Assembly (NCBI GenBank): GCA_025936615.1
Contig: JAICSZ010000072.1
Span: forward strand, 1 to 8,178
Origin: Pedococcus sp.
Lineage (GTDB): Bacteria > Actinomycetota > Actinomycetes > Actinomycetales > Dermatophilaceae
Length of the DNA: 8,178 nucleotides
Direction of reading: 5' to 3'
The notes beneath the pieces are model-generated. The model was not told where the DNA came from. It saw only the letters and a list, made by a program, of their open reading frames with translations, and did not search any database. How positions within the stretch are numbered: the stretch's first letter is position 1; the number at the start of each line of letters is the position of its first letter. Both the position numbers and the translations under genes were made by a program. This document shows, piece by piece, positions 1 through 6,609 of the stretch.

Positions 1-1
1 C

Positions 2-1000
2 GCCGGCCGACCGGTCACCTCGAGCGCGATCTCGGGCAAGGCGCCCGCCGACATCCAGAGCGCATACAAGGTCGCTGGTCTGTCCTCGGGCGGTCGCACC
101 GTCGCGATCGTGGATGCCTACGGCTACCCCAACGCCGAGCATGACCTCGGCGTCTACCGCGCCCAGTGGGGCCTGCCGGCCTGCACGGTGGCCAACGGCT
201 GCCTGCGGATCATCAACCAGAGCGGCGGGAGCTCCCTGCCACGCTTCAACGCGGGCTGGGCCGGGGAGCAGGCGCTGGACCTCGACGCCGTCTCGGCGAC
301 GTGCCCCGACTGCAAGATCGTCCTCGTCCAGGCCTCGAGTGCATCCCTGACCAACCTTGGCACCGCCGTCAACACGGCGGCCCGCCAGCCGGGCGTGGTG
401 GCGATCTCGAACAGCTACGGTGGCGGGGACCTGGCCGACTCCAGCTACGGCAGCTACTACAACCACTCCGGCATCGCTGTGACCGCCTCGACGGGCGACA
501 ACGGCTACCAGGGCGGCTCCTTCCCCGCCTCCTCGCACTACGTCACCGCAGTGGGTGGGACCTCCCTGGTCAAGGACTCCAGTGCCCGCGGCTGGCACGA
601 GTCGGCTTGGAGCGGCGCCGGTTCCGGCTGCACGACCCTCAACGCGGCTCCCAGCGGACAGACGTCGGCCATGACCGCCTGCTCAGGTCGCGCCATCGCT
701 GACGTCTCGGCCGTGGCCGACCCGGCAACGGGTCTGGCCACCTACGCCCCGACGACCAAGTCGAGCTCGTCGTGGGCGCAGTACGGCGGCACCAGCCTGT
801 CGTCGCCGATCGTGGCAGCCGTGTACGCGTTGTCGGGGAACACCGGCGGCTACGCCAACACCCTGCCGTACGCCCACACCTCCGGCCTCTTCGACGTCAC
901 GGGCGGCAGCAACGGCTCCTGCGCCAGCTGGTGCTCGGCGAAGACCGGCTGGGACGGTCCGACCGGTCTCGGCACCCCGAACGGCACGTCGGCCTTCTGA
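2..1000 (+). CDS. S53 (sedolisin) family secreted peptidase, C-terminal part, 5' truncated by the window edge
   Basis: Serine-carboxyl endopeptidase, expected to be secreted and active at acidic pH. The frame is open from base 2, so 332 residues are visible; the signal peptide, propeptide and true start lie outside. The GTG at 110 is an internal Val codon, because family-like sequence (PADIQSAYKVAGL) precedes it. Counting from base 2, the sedolisin Glu/Asp pair is E89 and D93 (GEQALD), the oxyanion Asp is D166 (STGDNG), and the nucleophile is S265 in GGTSLSSP, the usual SGTS box with Gly first. D298 (LFDV) and D318 (GWDGPTGLGTP) fit the C-terminal calcium site. Eight cysteines, mostly in close pairs, suggest disulfides and export. 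The gene converges on the minus-strand operon and a hairpin follows its stop; nothing links it to that operon. The family is clear; the substrate is unknown. Confidence 0.93.
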   Translation, partial: AGRPVTSSAISGKAPADIQSAYKVAGLSSGGRTVAIVDAYGYPNAEHDLGVYRAQWGLPACTVANGCLRIINQSGGSSLPRFNAGWAGEQALDLDAVSATCPDCKIVLVQASSASLTNLGTAVNTAARQPGVVAISNSYGGGDLADSSYGSYYNHSGIAVTASTGDNGYQGGSFPASSHYVTAVGGTSLVKDSSARGWHESAWSGAGSGCTTLNAAPSGQTSAMTACSGRAIADVSAVADPATGLATYAPTTKSSSSWAQYGGTSLSSPIVAAVYALSGNTGGYANTLPYAHTSGLFDVTGGSNGSCASWCSAKTGWDGPTGLGTPNGTSAF

Positions 1001-1035
1001 TCAGGCCTGCGGCGCCCGACAGCCGCGTTGGTCCT

Positions 1036-1069
1036 GTCGAGCCGCGCTGTCACCACAGCGCGGCTCGGC
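1036..1069. terminator. Convergent-gene terminator hairpin
   Basis: A perfect 13-bp inverted repeat, CGAGCCGCGCTGT (1038-1050) and its complement (1055-1067), with a 4-base CACC loop. A wobble and one more G-C pair can extend it to 1036/1069. It starts 36 bases after the peptidase stop and lies between two convergent genes. There is no T tract on either side, which is common for actinobacterial intrinsic terminators. Its symmetry means it could stop transcription from both directions. Confidence 0.75.
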
Positions 1070-1131
1070 GGGCACCGCGCGGCCGGTGTGCGCACGGGCA
1101 GCGCGGGTCTCGCGAGGGCGGGCCGAGGTCG

Positions 1132-1148
1132 CCCGGCGGGACGCCGGG
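1132..1148 (-). terminator. Possible terminator hairpin just after the operon's last gene
   Basis: A perfect 7-bp inverted repeat, CCCGGCG (1132-1138) and CGCCGGG (1142-1148), with a 3-base loop. It begins 4 bases past the stop codon of the carbon-nitrogen hydrolase gene in the leftward direction. There is no T tract. It may act together with the stronger hairpin at 1036-1069 as a tandem terminator for the leftward operon. In DNA this GC-rich a 7-bp hairpin could be chance. Confidence 0.4.
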
Positions 1149-1152
1149 AGGG

Positions 1153-2049
1153 TCAGTGGGGGAAGGACGTCTGCGCCGGGCGCTCGAGGTCCTCGCGGTA
1201 GGTCCGGATCAGCTCGAGGTTGCGGTCGCGCAGGTGGTCGAAGCCCTGCCCGATGTTGGAGCCCGGGGTCAGCGAGGCGAGCGCCGTCTCGGGGTCGAGC
1301 CGTGCCGAGACCCAGCCCTCGTGCGAGGCCGCCTTGGCGACGATGTGGCCGACCGGCGTCACGATGTGTGAGTTGCCGAAGTAGAGCCAGCCCGCGGCGT
1401 CCGCACCGGTGGCGTTCGCTCCCACGACGAACACGTGGTTGTCGTAGGCCCGCGCCCGCGACGTGAGCTCCCAGATGTCGGCCGAGCGCAGCAGTGCCGA
1501 CGGCCGGCAGATGACCTCGGCGCCCTGCACCGCCTGGATGCGGGCCAGCTCGGGGTAGTCGCCGTCGAAGCAGATGATCATGCCGATCTTGCCGAGCTCG
1601 GTGTCGACGACCGCCACCTCGTTGCCCGGTGTCACCCACCCGCCACCGTCGACGTGCTCGGTGCAGAACGGGTGGCTCTTGCGGTAGAGGCCGACCACCT
1701 CACCCGACGGGTCGACGAGCACCGACGCGTTGTAGACGACGCCGCGCTCGGGACCGCGCTCATACGTGCCCAGCACCACGTGCACGCCGAGGTCGCGGGC
1801 CACCTGCTGCACCGGCTCGGTCACGGCTCCGGGCACCTCCGAGACCAGGTCCCACAGCTCCTCCACCGTGCAGTCGGGCGTGAACCCGGTGGTCGCCGTC
1901 TCGGGCAGCACCACCAGCTCGGCACGGGTCGCGTCGACGCAGCGCCGGGTGAAGTCGACGCACTTGTCGAGGTTCTTGCGCACCGTCTCGGGCGACAACG
2001 GGCCCGGGACCGGCGCGACCTGCACGGCCGCTGCAGTGAACGCCCTCAT
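1153..2049 (-). CDS. Nitrilase-superfamily carbon-nitrogen hydrolase
   Basis: Cytoplasmic amidohydrolase of 298 residues, a usual length for the superfamily. The Glu-Lys-Cys triad is complete: E50 in VVLPETATTGF, K124 in YRKSHPF and nucleophile C160 in IICFDGDYPE. The N-terminal AAVQVAPV strand and the NASVLVDPSGEVVG segment before the Lys are also typical. Such enzymes hydrolyse amides, N-carbamoyl compounds or nitriles through a Cys thioester. The ATG at 2049 overlaps the stop of the CoxG-like gene (ATGA), and GGGAGG at 2058-2063 lies 8 bases upstream, supporting this start. It is the last gene of the operon. Next to a pyrimidine-type permease and a hydroxylase, a role in cleaving an amide or carbamoyl group of an opened ring is plausible, since beta-ureidopropionase belongs to the same superfamily. 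The substrate is inferred, not shown, and a general aliphatic amidase is the main alternative. Confidence 0.92.
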   Translation of the reverse strand: MRAFTAAAVQVAPVPGPLSPETVRKNLDKCVDFTRRCVDATRAELVVLPETATTGFTPDCTVEELWDLVSEVPGAVTEPVQQVARDLGVHVVLGTYERGPERGVVYNASVLVDPSGEVVGLYRKSHPFCTEHVDGGGWVTPGNEVAVVDTELGKIGMIICFDGDYPELARIQAVQGAEVICRPSALLRSADIWELTSRARAYDNHVFVVGANATGADAAGWLYFGNSHIVTPVGHIVAKAASHEGWVSARLDPETALASLTPGSNIGQGFDHLRDRNLELIRTYREDLERPAQTSFPH

Positions 2050-2699
2050 CGTCTCCGCCTCCCGATCAGCGCACCCAGCGCGACCCCCGCGAGGGCGACG
2101 AGGCCACCGACGGCCACGCCGAGCGCGAACTCCCGGCCGGGCGCGACAGGCGCCCCGCCACCACCAGCGTACGTCGCCACCGCCTCCGCACCCGGCACAC
2201 CCGGTGCCACGACGGACGGCACGCGGGGAGTGGGGCCGGCCAGCACCGGCCCGGCGCGGCGCACTCCCGCGATGTCCGCGTCAACGGCTGCGAAGAACGC
2301 GCCCGCCATCTTCTTCGACACGCCAGTCAGCATCCGCTGCCCGACGCCGCCGATCGGACCCCCGACGACGGCGTCCGCGTCGTAGCTCAGCTCGGTCCCC
2401 TCGCCAGCGGGCACCAGCCGCACCCGCACGTCGGTGCTCACCGTGCCGGGCACGCCGGCCCCCCACGCGTGCAGCACGAAGCTGTCGGGGTGCTGCTGGT
2501 CGCTCAGCGCCACCTCGCCGTCGTAGCGACCCCTGATCGCCGCGACGCCCGCGCTCAGGGTGAGCCGGTACCGGTCCTCGCCGACCGCCTCGAGCGACTC
2601 GCACCCGGGCAGCGTGCGTGTCAGCACGTCGGGGTCGTGGAACGCCTCCCAGACCTGCTGCGGGGTCGCCTTGAGCGTGGCGGTGCCGGTGACCTTCAC
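2046..2699 (-). CDS. CoxG-like SRPBCC protein with C-terminal membrane anchor
   Basis: 217 residues. Residues 1-150 match the CoxG branch of the SRPBCC/START-like fold: an N-terminal strand (VTGTATLKATPQQVWEAF), the LPGCESLE turn, a later SYDADAVVGGPIGGVGQRML segment and a helix with KKMAGAFFAAVDADI. Residues 151-190 are a Pro/Gly/Ala-rich linker. Residues 191-212 are a single hydrophobic helix followed by a basic end (GRRRR), so a tail-anchored protein with its domain in the cytoplasm is likely. CoxG proteins accompany molybdenum CO dehydrogenases; in mycobacteria one has been reported to connect the enzyme to the membrane and menaquinone. The GTG start at 2699 overlaps the large-subunit stop (GTGA) and has AGGAGG 4 bases upstream. 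Here it probably serves a hydroxylase that is not a CO dehydrogenase. Family call strong; electron-transfer role inferred. Confidence 0.88.
   Translation of the reverse strand: MKVTGTATLKATPQQVWEAFHDPDVLTRTLPGCESLEAVGEDRYRLTLSAGVAAIRGRYDGEVALSDQQHPDSFVLHAWGAGVPGTVSTDVRVRLVPAGEGTELSYDADAVVGGPIGGVGQRMLTGVSKKMAGAFFAAVDADIAGVRRAGPVLAGPTPRVPSVVAPGVPGAEAVATYAGGGGAPVAPGREFALGVAVGGLVALAGVALGALIGRRRR
2058..2063 (-). promoter_or_regulatory. Ribosome binding site of the carbon-nitrogen hydrolase gene
   Basis: GGGAGG on the minus strand, 8 bases before the ATG at 2049. It sits inside the end of the CoxG-like gene, so the hydrolase can start independently as well as by stop/start coupling. Confidence 0.6.
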
Positions 2700-5128
2700 G
2701 GTGCCTCCTGGGAGTTCGGGTATGCCGCGTGGGGGGCGAGCGAGGGCAGCTCATCGTGGGCGTGCTGCCGGCGCAGGTCCCACAGCTCGCCCGGCGAGAT
2801 CGGCATCGAGGTGATCGGGAAGCCCTCGGCGTCCTCGATGGCGGATGCGATGACGGCCGACACGGGGATGCACCCGGCCTCACCGGCGCCCTTGACGCCC
2901 AACGGGTTCAGCGGCGATGGGGTCTCGAGGTGGTCGGTCTCGATGTGGGGGATCTCCGAGGCGTAGGGCATGAGGAAGTCCATGAACGAGGCGTTGAGCA
3001 GCTGCCCCGACTCGTCGTAGACCATCCGCTCGTAGAGCGCGCCGCCCACGCCCTGCGCCACGCCGCCGTGGACCTGGCCCTCGACGATCATCGGGTTGAT
3101 CATCGGCCCGCAGTCGTGGACCACGCAGTAGCGCAGGATCCGGATGTCGGCCGTCACCGGGTCGGTCTCGACGACCGCCGCGTGCATGCCGTTGGCGAAG
3201 GTCGCCTGGGTGGGGGAGTAGAAGTCCCGACCCTCGAGGCCCGGCTCGTCGTCGTCCGCCACGGGCGGCTTGTCCGGGTCGTTCGTCCCCGCGAACTGGG
3301 TGGCGGCGTTGGCCGCCTCATCGAAGGCGTAGCGCAACGGGTTGGACATCACCGAGACCGTGCCGAGCGCCATGTGCGTGTCGGGTGCGCCCTTGACCCG
3401 GACGTCACCGTCGACGATCTCGAGGTCCTCCGCCGAGACCTCGAGGGCGTCGGCGGCGATGCGCAGCGCCTTGGCGCGCACCTGCCGGGCGGCCAGGGCG
3501 ACGGCGTTGCCGCTCATCACGGCGGTGCGCGAGGCGAACGTGCCCACGGCGTAGGGCATCCGGCGGGTGTCGCCGGTGGTGACGAACACGTCGTCGACGG
3601 GCACCCCCAGCTCGTGGGCCACCACCTGGGCGAGCATCGTCTGGTGGCCCTGCCCCTGGGAGGTCAGCCCGGTGGCGACGTTGACCCGGCCGCTGGTCTC
3701 GACCTGGATGTGGCCACCCTCGTAGGGGCCGACCCCGGTGCCCTCGACGTAGCAGCCGATGCCCAGGCCAACCCGCCGACCCTGCGCCTGGGCTTCCTTG
3801 CGGTAGGCCGCGAAGTCGTCCCAGCCGACCAGCGCCTTGAGCTTCGCGAGCGTGGCAGGGAAGTCGCCGGAGTCGTACTTCAGCGGGCGCCCGTCCTGGA
3901 AGAGCAGCCCCTGGTCGTAGGGCATCTCCTCGGGCAGGATGAAGTTGCGCGACCGCACCTCGGCGCGGTCGATGCCGAGCCGGTCGGCGATCGCGTCCAT
4001 GGTGCGCTCCATCGCGAAGCAGCCCTGCGGGCGGCCGGCGCCGCGGTACGGCGTGACGATCACCGTGTTGGTGTAGAGCGACCAGAACTCGCAGCGGTAC
4101 GCGCCCGGCTTGTACGGCCCGAGCAGCTGGGTGGAGGTGATGATCGGGACGATGATGCCGTAGGGGGTGTAGGCGCCGTTGTCGTGCCAGAGCTTCACGT
4201 CCAGACCGCGCAGCCGGCCGTCGTCGTCGAACCCGACCCGGATCTTCAGCAGCTGACCGCGCTCGTGGGCGGAGGAGATGAAGTGCTCCCGCCGGTCCTC
4301 GGTCCACTTCACGGGCTGGCCGAGGTTCTTGGCGGCGAACGGGACGAGGACCTCCTCCGGCCAGGGGTGGTTGATCTTCACCCCGAACCCACCGCCGACG
4401 TCCGGCGCGATGCACTCGACCTTGGCCAGCGGGAGGTCGAGCTTGGCCGCGACTGCGGCGCGCACCCCGGTCGAGGTCTGGGTGGAGGAGAAGATCCGCA
4501 GCTCCTCGGTCTCCTCGTCCCAGCGCGCGTAGACACCCTTGCCCTCCAACGGCATCGACGCGCTGCGCTCGATGGCGAGGTCGAGGTCGAGGGTGTGCGG
4601 CGCAGCGGCCAGGGCGGCGTCGACGTCGCCCACCTCCTGCAGCAGGTGGGCCGCCACGTTGCCCGGCACGTCCGGGTGCACCAGGCCCGGCCCGTCGCGT
4701 GCACCGGCCACCCCCACGACCGGAGCGAGCTGCTCGTACTCCACCCGGATCCGCTGGCAGGCGTCCTCGGCGAGGTAGCGGTCGCGGGCGACCACCATCA
4801 CCACGGCCTCGCCGACGTAGTTGACCTCGTCACGGGCCAGCGCGTGCTGGGTGCGGCCGTGGGTCAGCGCCGGGTGGGGGATCAGCAGGGGAAGGGGCTC
4901 GCCGACCCGTCCGGGCAGGTCCTCGTGCGTGTAGATGGCCACGACACCGTCCACCTCGAGCGCGTCGTCGACGTCGATGTCCACGACCCGGGCATGGGCG
5001 TGCGGGCTGCGCACGAACGCCGCCTCCAGCGCCCCCTGGCCGAGGTCGTCCAGGAACCGGCCACCGCCGGTCACCAGGCGCGGGTCCTCCCGACGGCGGA
5101 TCGGCTCGCCGAGTGCCTTGGTCGTCAC
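2696..5128 (-). CDS. Molybdopterin-binding large subunit of a xanthine dehydrogenase/CO dehydrogenase-family hydroxylase
   Basis: 810-residue catalytic subunit that binds the molybdopterin cofactor and hydroxylates a substrate C-H with oxygen from water. In order: the N-terminal domain starting GEPIRRREDPRLVTGGGRF, the PDVGGGFGVK loop (243-251), YRGAGR at 361-366, QGQGH at 491-495, and the C-terminal GVKGAGEAG box with catalytic Glu E750. Form I CO dehydrogenases carry CSFR with the Cu-binding Cys where this protein has GAGR, so it belongs to the form II/other-hydroxylase side and should not oxidise CO. The GTG start at 5128 overlaps the small-subunit stop (GTGA). The same frame stays open to 5503, but family similarity begins at this GTG and the upstream part only reads the small-subunit gene in another frame. 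Substrate unknown; purine or pyrimidine bases are favoured by the permease. Confidence 0.95.
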   Translation of the reverse strand: MTTKALGEPIRRREDPRLVTGGGRFLDDLGQGALEAAFVRSPHAHARVVDIDVDDALEVDGVVAIYTHEDLPGRVGEPLPLLIPHPALTHGRTQHALARDEVNYVGEAVVMVVARDRYLAEDACQRIRVEYEQLAPVVGVAGARDGPGLVHPDVPGNVAAHLLQEVGDVDAALAAAPHTLDLDLAIERSASMPLEGKGVYARWDEETEELRIFSSTQTSTGVRAAVAAKLDLPLAKVECIAPDVGGGFGVKINHPWPEEVLVPFAAKNLGQPVKWTEDRREHFISSAHERGQLLKIRVGFDDDGRLRGLDVKLWHDNGAYTPYGIIVPIITSTQLLGPYKPGAYRCEFWSLYTNTVIVTPYRGAGRPQGCFAMERTMDAIADRLGIDRAEVRSRNFILPEEMPYDQGLLFQDGRPLKYDSGDFPATLAKLKALVGWDDFAAYRKEAQAQGRRVGLGIGCYVEGTGVGPYEGGHIQVETSGRVNVATGLTSQGQGHQTMLAQVVAHELGVPVDDVFVTTGDTRRMPYAVGTFASRTAVMSGNAVALAARQVRAKALRIAADALEVSAEDLEIVDGDVRVKGAPDTHMALGTVSVMSNPLRYAFDEAANAATQFAGTNDPDKPPVADDDEPGLEGRDFYSPTQATFANGMHAAVVETDPVTADIRILRYCVVHDCGPMINPMIVEGQVHGGVAQGVGGALYERMVYDESGQLLNASFMDFLMPYASEIPHIETDHLETPSPLNPLGVKGAGEAGCIPVSAVIASAIEDAEGFPITSMPISPGELWDLRRQHAHDELPSLAPHAAYPNSQEAP
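2704..2709 (-). promoter_or_regulatory. Ribosome binding site of the CoxG-like gene
   Basis: AGGAGG on the minus strand, 4 bases before the GTG at 2699, inside the last codons of the large-subunit gene. It is a full consensus and decides the GTG start. Confidence 0.7.
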
Positions 5129-5652
5129 TGCTCGCCCCCGGCTCGACCGGCGCCCTGGGCCTGGATCTCGGCAGCCCGCAGCACCGACTTCACGATGTTC
5201 TGGTAGCCGGTGCAGCGGCACAGGTTGCCCGAGATCGCCTCGCGCGCCTCGTCCTCCGTGGGGTCGGGGTTCTCCGCGATGAAGGCGGTGACCGCGGTGA
5301 GGAACCCCGGCGTGCAGAACCCGCACTGCAGGCCGTGGCACTCGGTGAAGGCCTGCTGGGCAGGGCTCATGGCCTCCAGCGACCCGAGGCCCTCGACCGT
5401 CGTCACGGCGTGGTGCTGCGCAGTCACGGCGAAGACGAGGCACGAGCGAGCTGGCTGGCCGTCGAGCAGCACGGTGCACGCGCCGCACACGCCGTGCTCG
5501 CACCCGACGTGGGTGCCGGTGAGCCCCGCGTCGTGGCGCAGGAAGTCGGACAGCAGCCGCCGGGCCGGCACCTGCGCCTGCCGCGGCACGCCGTTGACGG
5601 TGACCCGCACGTCGAGCAGCTCCTCTGCCGCCACGTCATCGACGTCGCTCAC
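5125..5652 (-). CDS. [2Fe-2S] small subunit of the molybdenum hydroxylase
   Basis: 175-residue electron-transfer subunit with two [2Fe-2S] clusters carrying electrons from Mo to FAD. The plant-ferredoxin-type N-terminal cluster uses C51, C56, C59 (CEHGVCGAC) and C71. The C-terminal helical domain's cluster uses C110 and C113 (QCGFC) plus C145 and C147 (CRC), and Q109 is the conserved Gln near the molybdopterin. All eight ligands are present and the length is normal. The GTG start at 5652 overlaps the FAD-subunit stop (GTGA) and has GGGAGG 6 bases upstream. The stop at 5125-5127 overlaps the large-subunit GTG. It is equivalent to CoxS/CutS of CO dehydrogenase-type enzymes. The Ala/Gly/Gln-rich tail after residue 165 is unremarkable. 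Confidence 0.96.
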   Translation of the reverse strand: MSDVDDVAAEELLDVRVTVNGVPRQAQVPARRLLSDFLRHDAGLTGTHVGCEHGVCGACTVLLDGQPARSCLVFAVTAQHHAVTTVEGLGSLEAMSPAQQAFTECHGLQCGFCTPGFLTAVTAFIAENPDPTEDEAREAISGNLCRCTGYQNIVKSVLRAAEIQAQGAGRAGGEQ

Positions 5653-6608
5653 GCCCCACCTCCCGGAGCTGATCCATGCAAATCATGAGTGAGCGCCCCC
5701 TTCGCCGGCGCTGACTCATGATTTGCATGAGCTGGCTCCGCTCCGCCGGACATCGCGTTTCCGGCAGCCTGCGCCAGCGCCCGGCGGGCCAGCTCGGCCG
5801 CGAGGACCGCGCGGTACTCGGCCGTGGCGTGGATGTCGGACACCGGGTCCGAGTGCTCGTGGACCGCGTCGCCGACGGCCGCCCAGTCGACCGACGAGGG
5901 CTCCTGGCCCTCGAACCGGTCGGTGAGGTCGAGCACCTCGGGCACGTCCGTGACCGACACCAGCGACAAACGGGCGGAGCGCACCACCCCGTCGGCGACG
6001 GTGACCGCAGCGGCGGCCCCGGCCAGGGCGTAGTCGCCGTGCCGGCGAGAGCGTTCGAGGAACGCCGTGCCGGTTCCCCCCGCGAACCTCCGGAAGCGCA
6101 CTGCCACGGCCAGCTCGTCCGGCGCGATGGCGGTCTCGAGCGGCCCCTGGAAGAAGTCCGCAGCCGCCACGTCGCGAGCGCCGCGCCCACCGACCACCTC
6201 CACCAGGCCTCCCGTGAGCACGAGGACCGCGGGCAGCTCGGCCGACGGGTCCGCGTGGGCGAGCGACCCCACCACGGTGCCACGGTTGCGGATGACGGGA
6301 TGCGCCACGAAGGTGAGCGCCTGCCGCAGCAGCGGCAGGGCGGCATACGCCTCGTCGTGGTGCTCCACGGACGCCTGGCGGACCAACGCGCCAACCCGCA
6401 CCTCCGTGTCGGTCACGGTGACCGCGTCGAGCCCGTCCACCTGGTTGACATCCACCAGGTGGGCGGGCGACGCGAGCCGCATGTTGAGGATGGGCACGAG
6501 GCTCTGCCCACCCGCCAGCACCTTGCCGTCGTGGCCCACCTCGCCCAGCACCGCGACGGCCTCGTCGACCGTGCGCGGAGCGTGGTACTCGAACGGGGCG
6601 GGCTTCAC
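5649..6608 (-). CDS. FAD-binding medium subunit of the molybdenum hydroxylase
   Basis: 319-residue flavoprotein subunit (CoxM/CutM type) that takes electrons from the iron-sulfur subunit and passes them to an acceptor. The start of mature-like sequence (KPAPFEYHAPRTVDEAV) is at once followed by the FAD pyrophosphate loop AGGQSL (32-37). The second FAD motif region is RNRGTVVGSLAHADPSAELPA-like at about 107-127, and the C-terminal CODH flavoprotein domain covers about 180-283. The GTG at 6608 is chosen because it is one base after the permease stop and matches family N-termini; an in-frame GTG 51 bases earlier lies inside the permease gene. No clear ribosome site is seen, so coupling to permease translation is likely. 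Oddity: the last residues, from about 293, are encoded by a 77-base palindrome and look like an added tail (see the repeat at 5664-5740). The protein is somewhat longer than the roughly 285-295 residues usual for the family. Confidence 0.95.
   Translation of the reverse strand: MKPAPFEYHAPRTVDEAVAVLGEVGHDGKVLAGGQSLVPILNMRLASPAHLVDVNQVDGLDAVTVTDTEVRVGALVRQASVEHHDEAYAALPLLRQALTFVAHPVIRNRGTVVGSLAHADPSAELPAVLVLTGGLVEVVGGRGARDVAAADFFQGPLETAIAPDELAVAVRFRRFAGGTGTAFLERSRRHGDYALAGAAAAVTVADGVVRSARLSLVSVTDVPEVLDLTDRFEGQEPSSVDWAAVGDAVHEHSDPVSDIHATAEYRAVLAAELARRALAQAAGNAMSGGAEPAHANHESAPAKGALTHDLHGSAPGGGA
5659..5664 (-). promoter_or_regulatory. Ribosome binding site of the [2Fe-2S] subunit gene
   Basis: GGGAGG on the minus strand, 6 bases before the GTG at 5652. 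It directly abuts, and shares base 5664 with, the foot of the long palindrome at 5664-5740, so folding of that palindrome could affect ribosome access. Confidence 0.65.
5664..5740. repeat. 77-base palindromic element in the 3' end of the FAD-subunit gene
   Basis: The core arms are perfect 16-bp complements: CATGCAAATCATGAGT (5675-5690) and its reverse complement (5714-5729). After one G/G mismatch (5691/5713), six more pairs follow (AGCGCC 5692-5697 with GGCGCT 5707-5712), closing on a 9-base loop (5698-5706). Outside, five poorly matched positions are followed by CGGAGC/GCTCCG (5664-5669 with 5735-5740). The arms are about 60% A+T in an otherwise very GC-rich gene. The element is read in frame as a tail containing NHESAPAKGALTHDLHG and ends at the next gene's ribosome binding site. 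It could be a dispersed REP-like or coding palindromic element, an mRNA stability or processing hairpin, or a protein-binding site. The structure is certain; the role is unknown. Confidence 0.85.
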
Positions 6609-6609
6609 G

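Noticed and set aside
1109..1116. Eight-base palindrome CTCGCGAG
   Set aside because: Short palindromes of C and G are expected by chance at this base composition, and it has no matching partner or position suggesting a function.
2729..5206. Very long open frame on the plus strand (about 825 codons) opposite the large-subunit gene
   Set aside because: It lies antisense to a gene with full domain and active-site evidence. Its translation is low-complexity Val/Asp/Gly/Arg-rich, as expected from the complement of GC-rich codons, and matches no family.
5129..5503. Upstream extension of the large subunit to an earlier start at 5503
   Set aside because: This part only reads the [2Fe-2S] gene in a shifted frame and yields Arg-rich sequence unlike the family. 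The GTG at 5128 starts the conserved N-terminus and forms a GTGA overlap.
2696..5652. Annotation as aerobic CO dehydrogenase
   Set aside because: The large subunit has YRGAGR instead of the Cys-containing form I loop, and the operon carries a nucleobase permease.
5664..5740. The palindrome as a CRISPR repeat, integron site or rho-independent terminator
   Set aside because: There is only one copy, no spacer array and no integrase in the window. It is inside a coding frame with the next gene overlapping the stop, so a full terminator would cut the operon between enzyme subunits.
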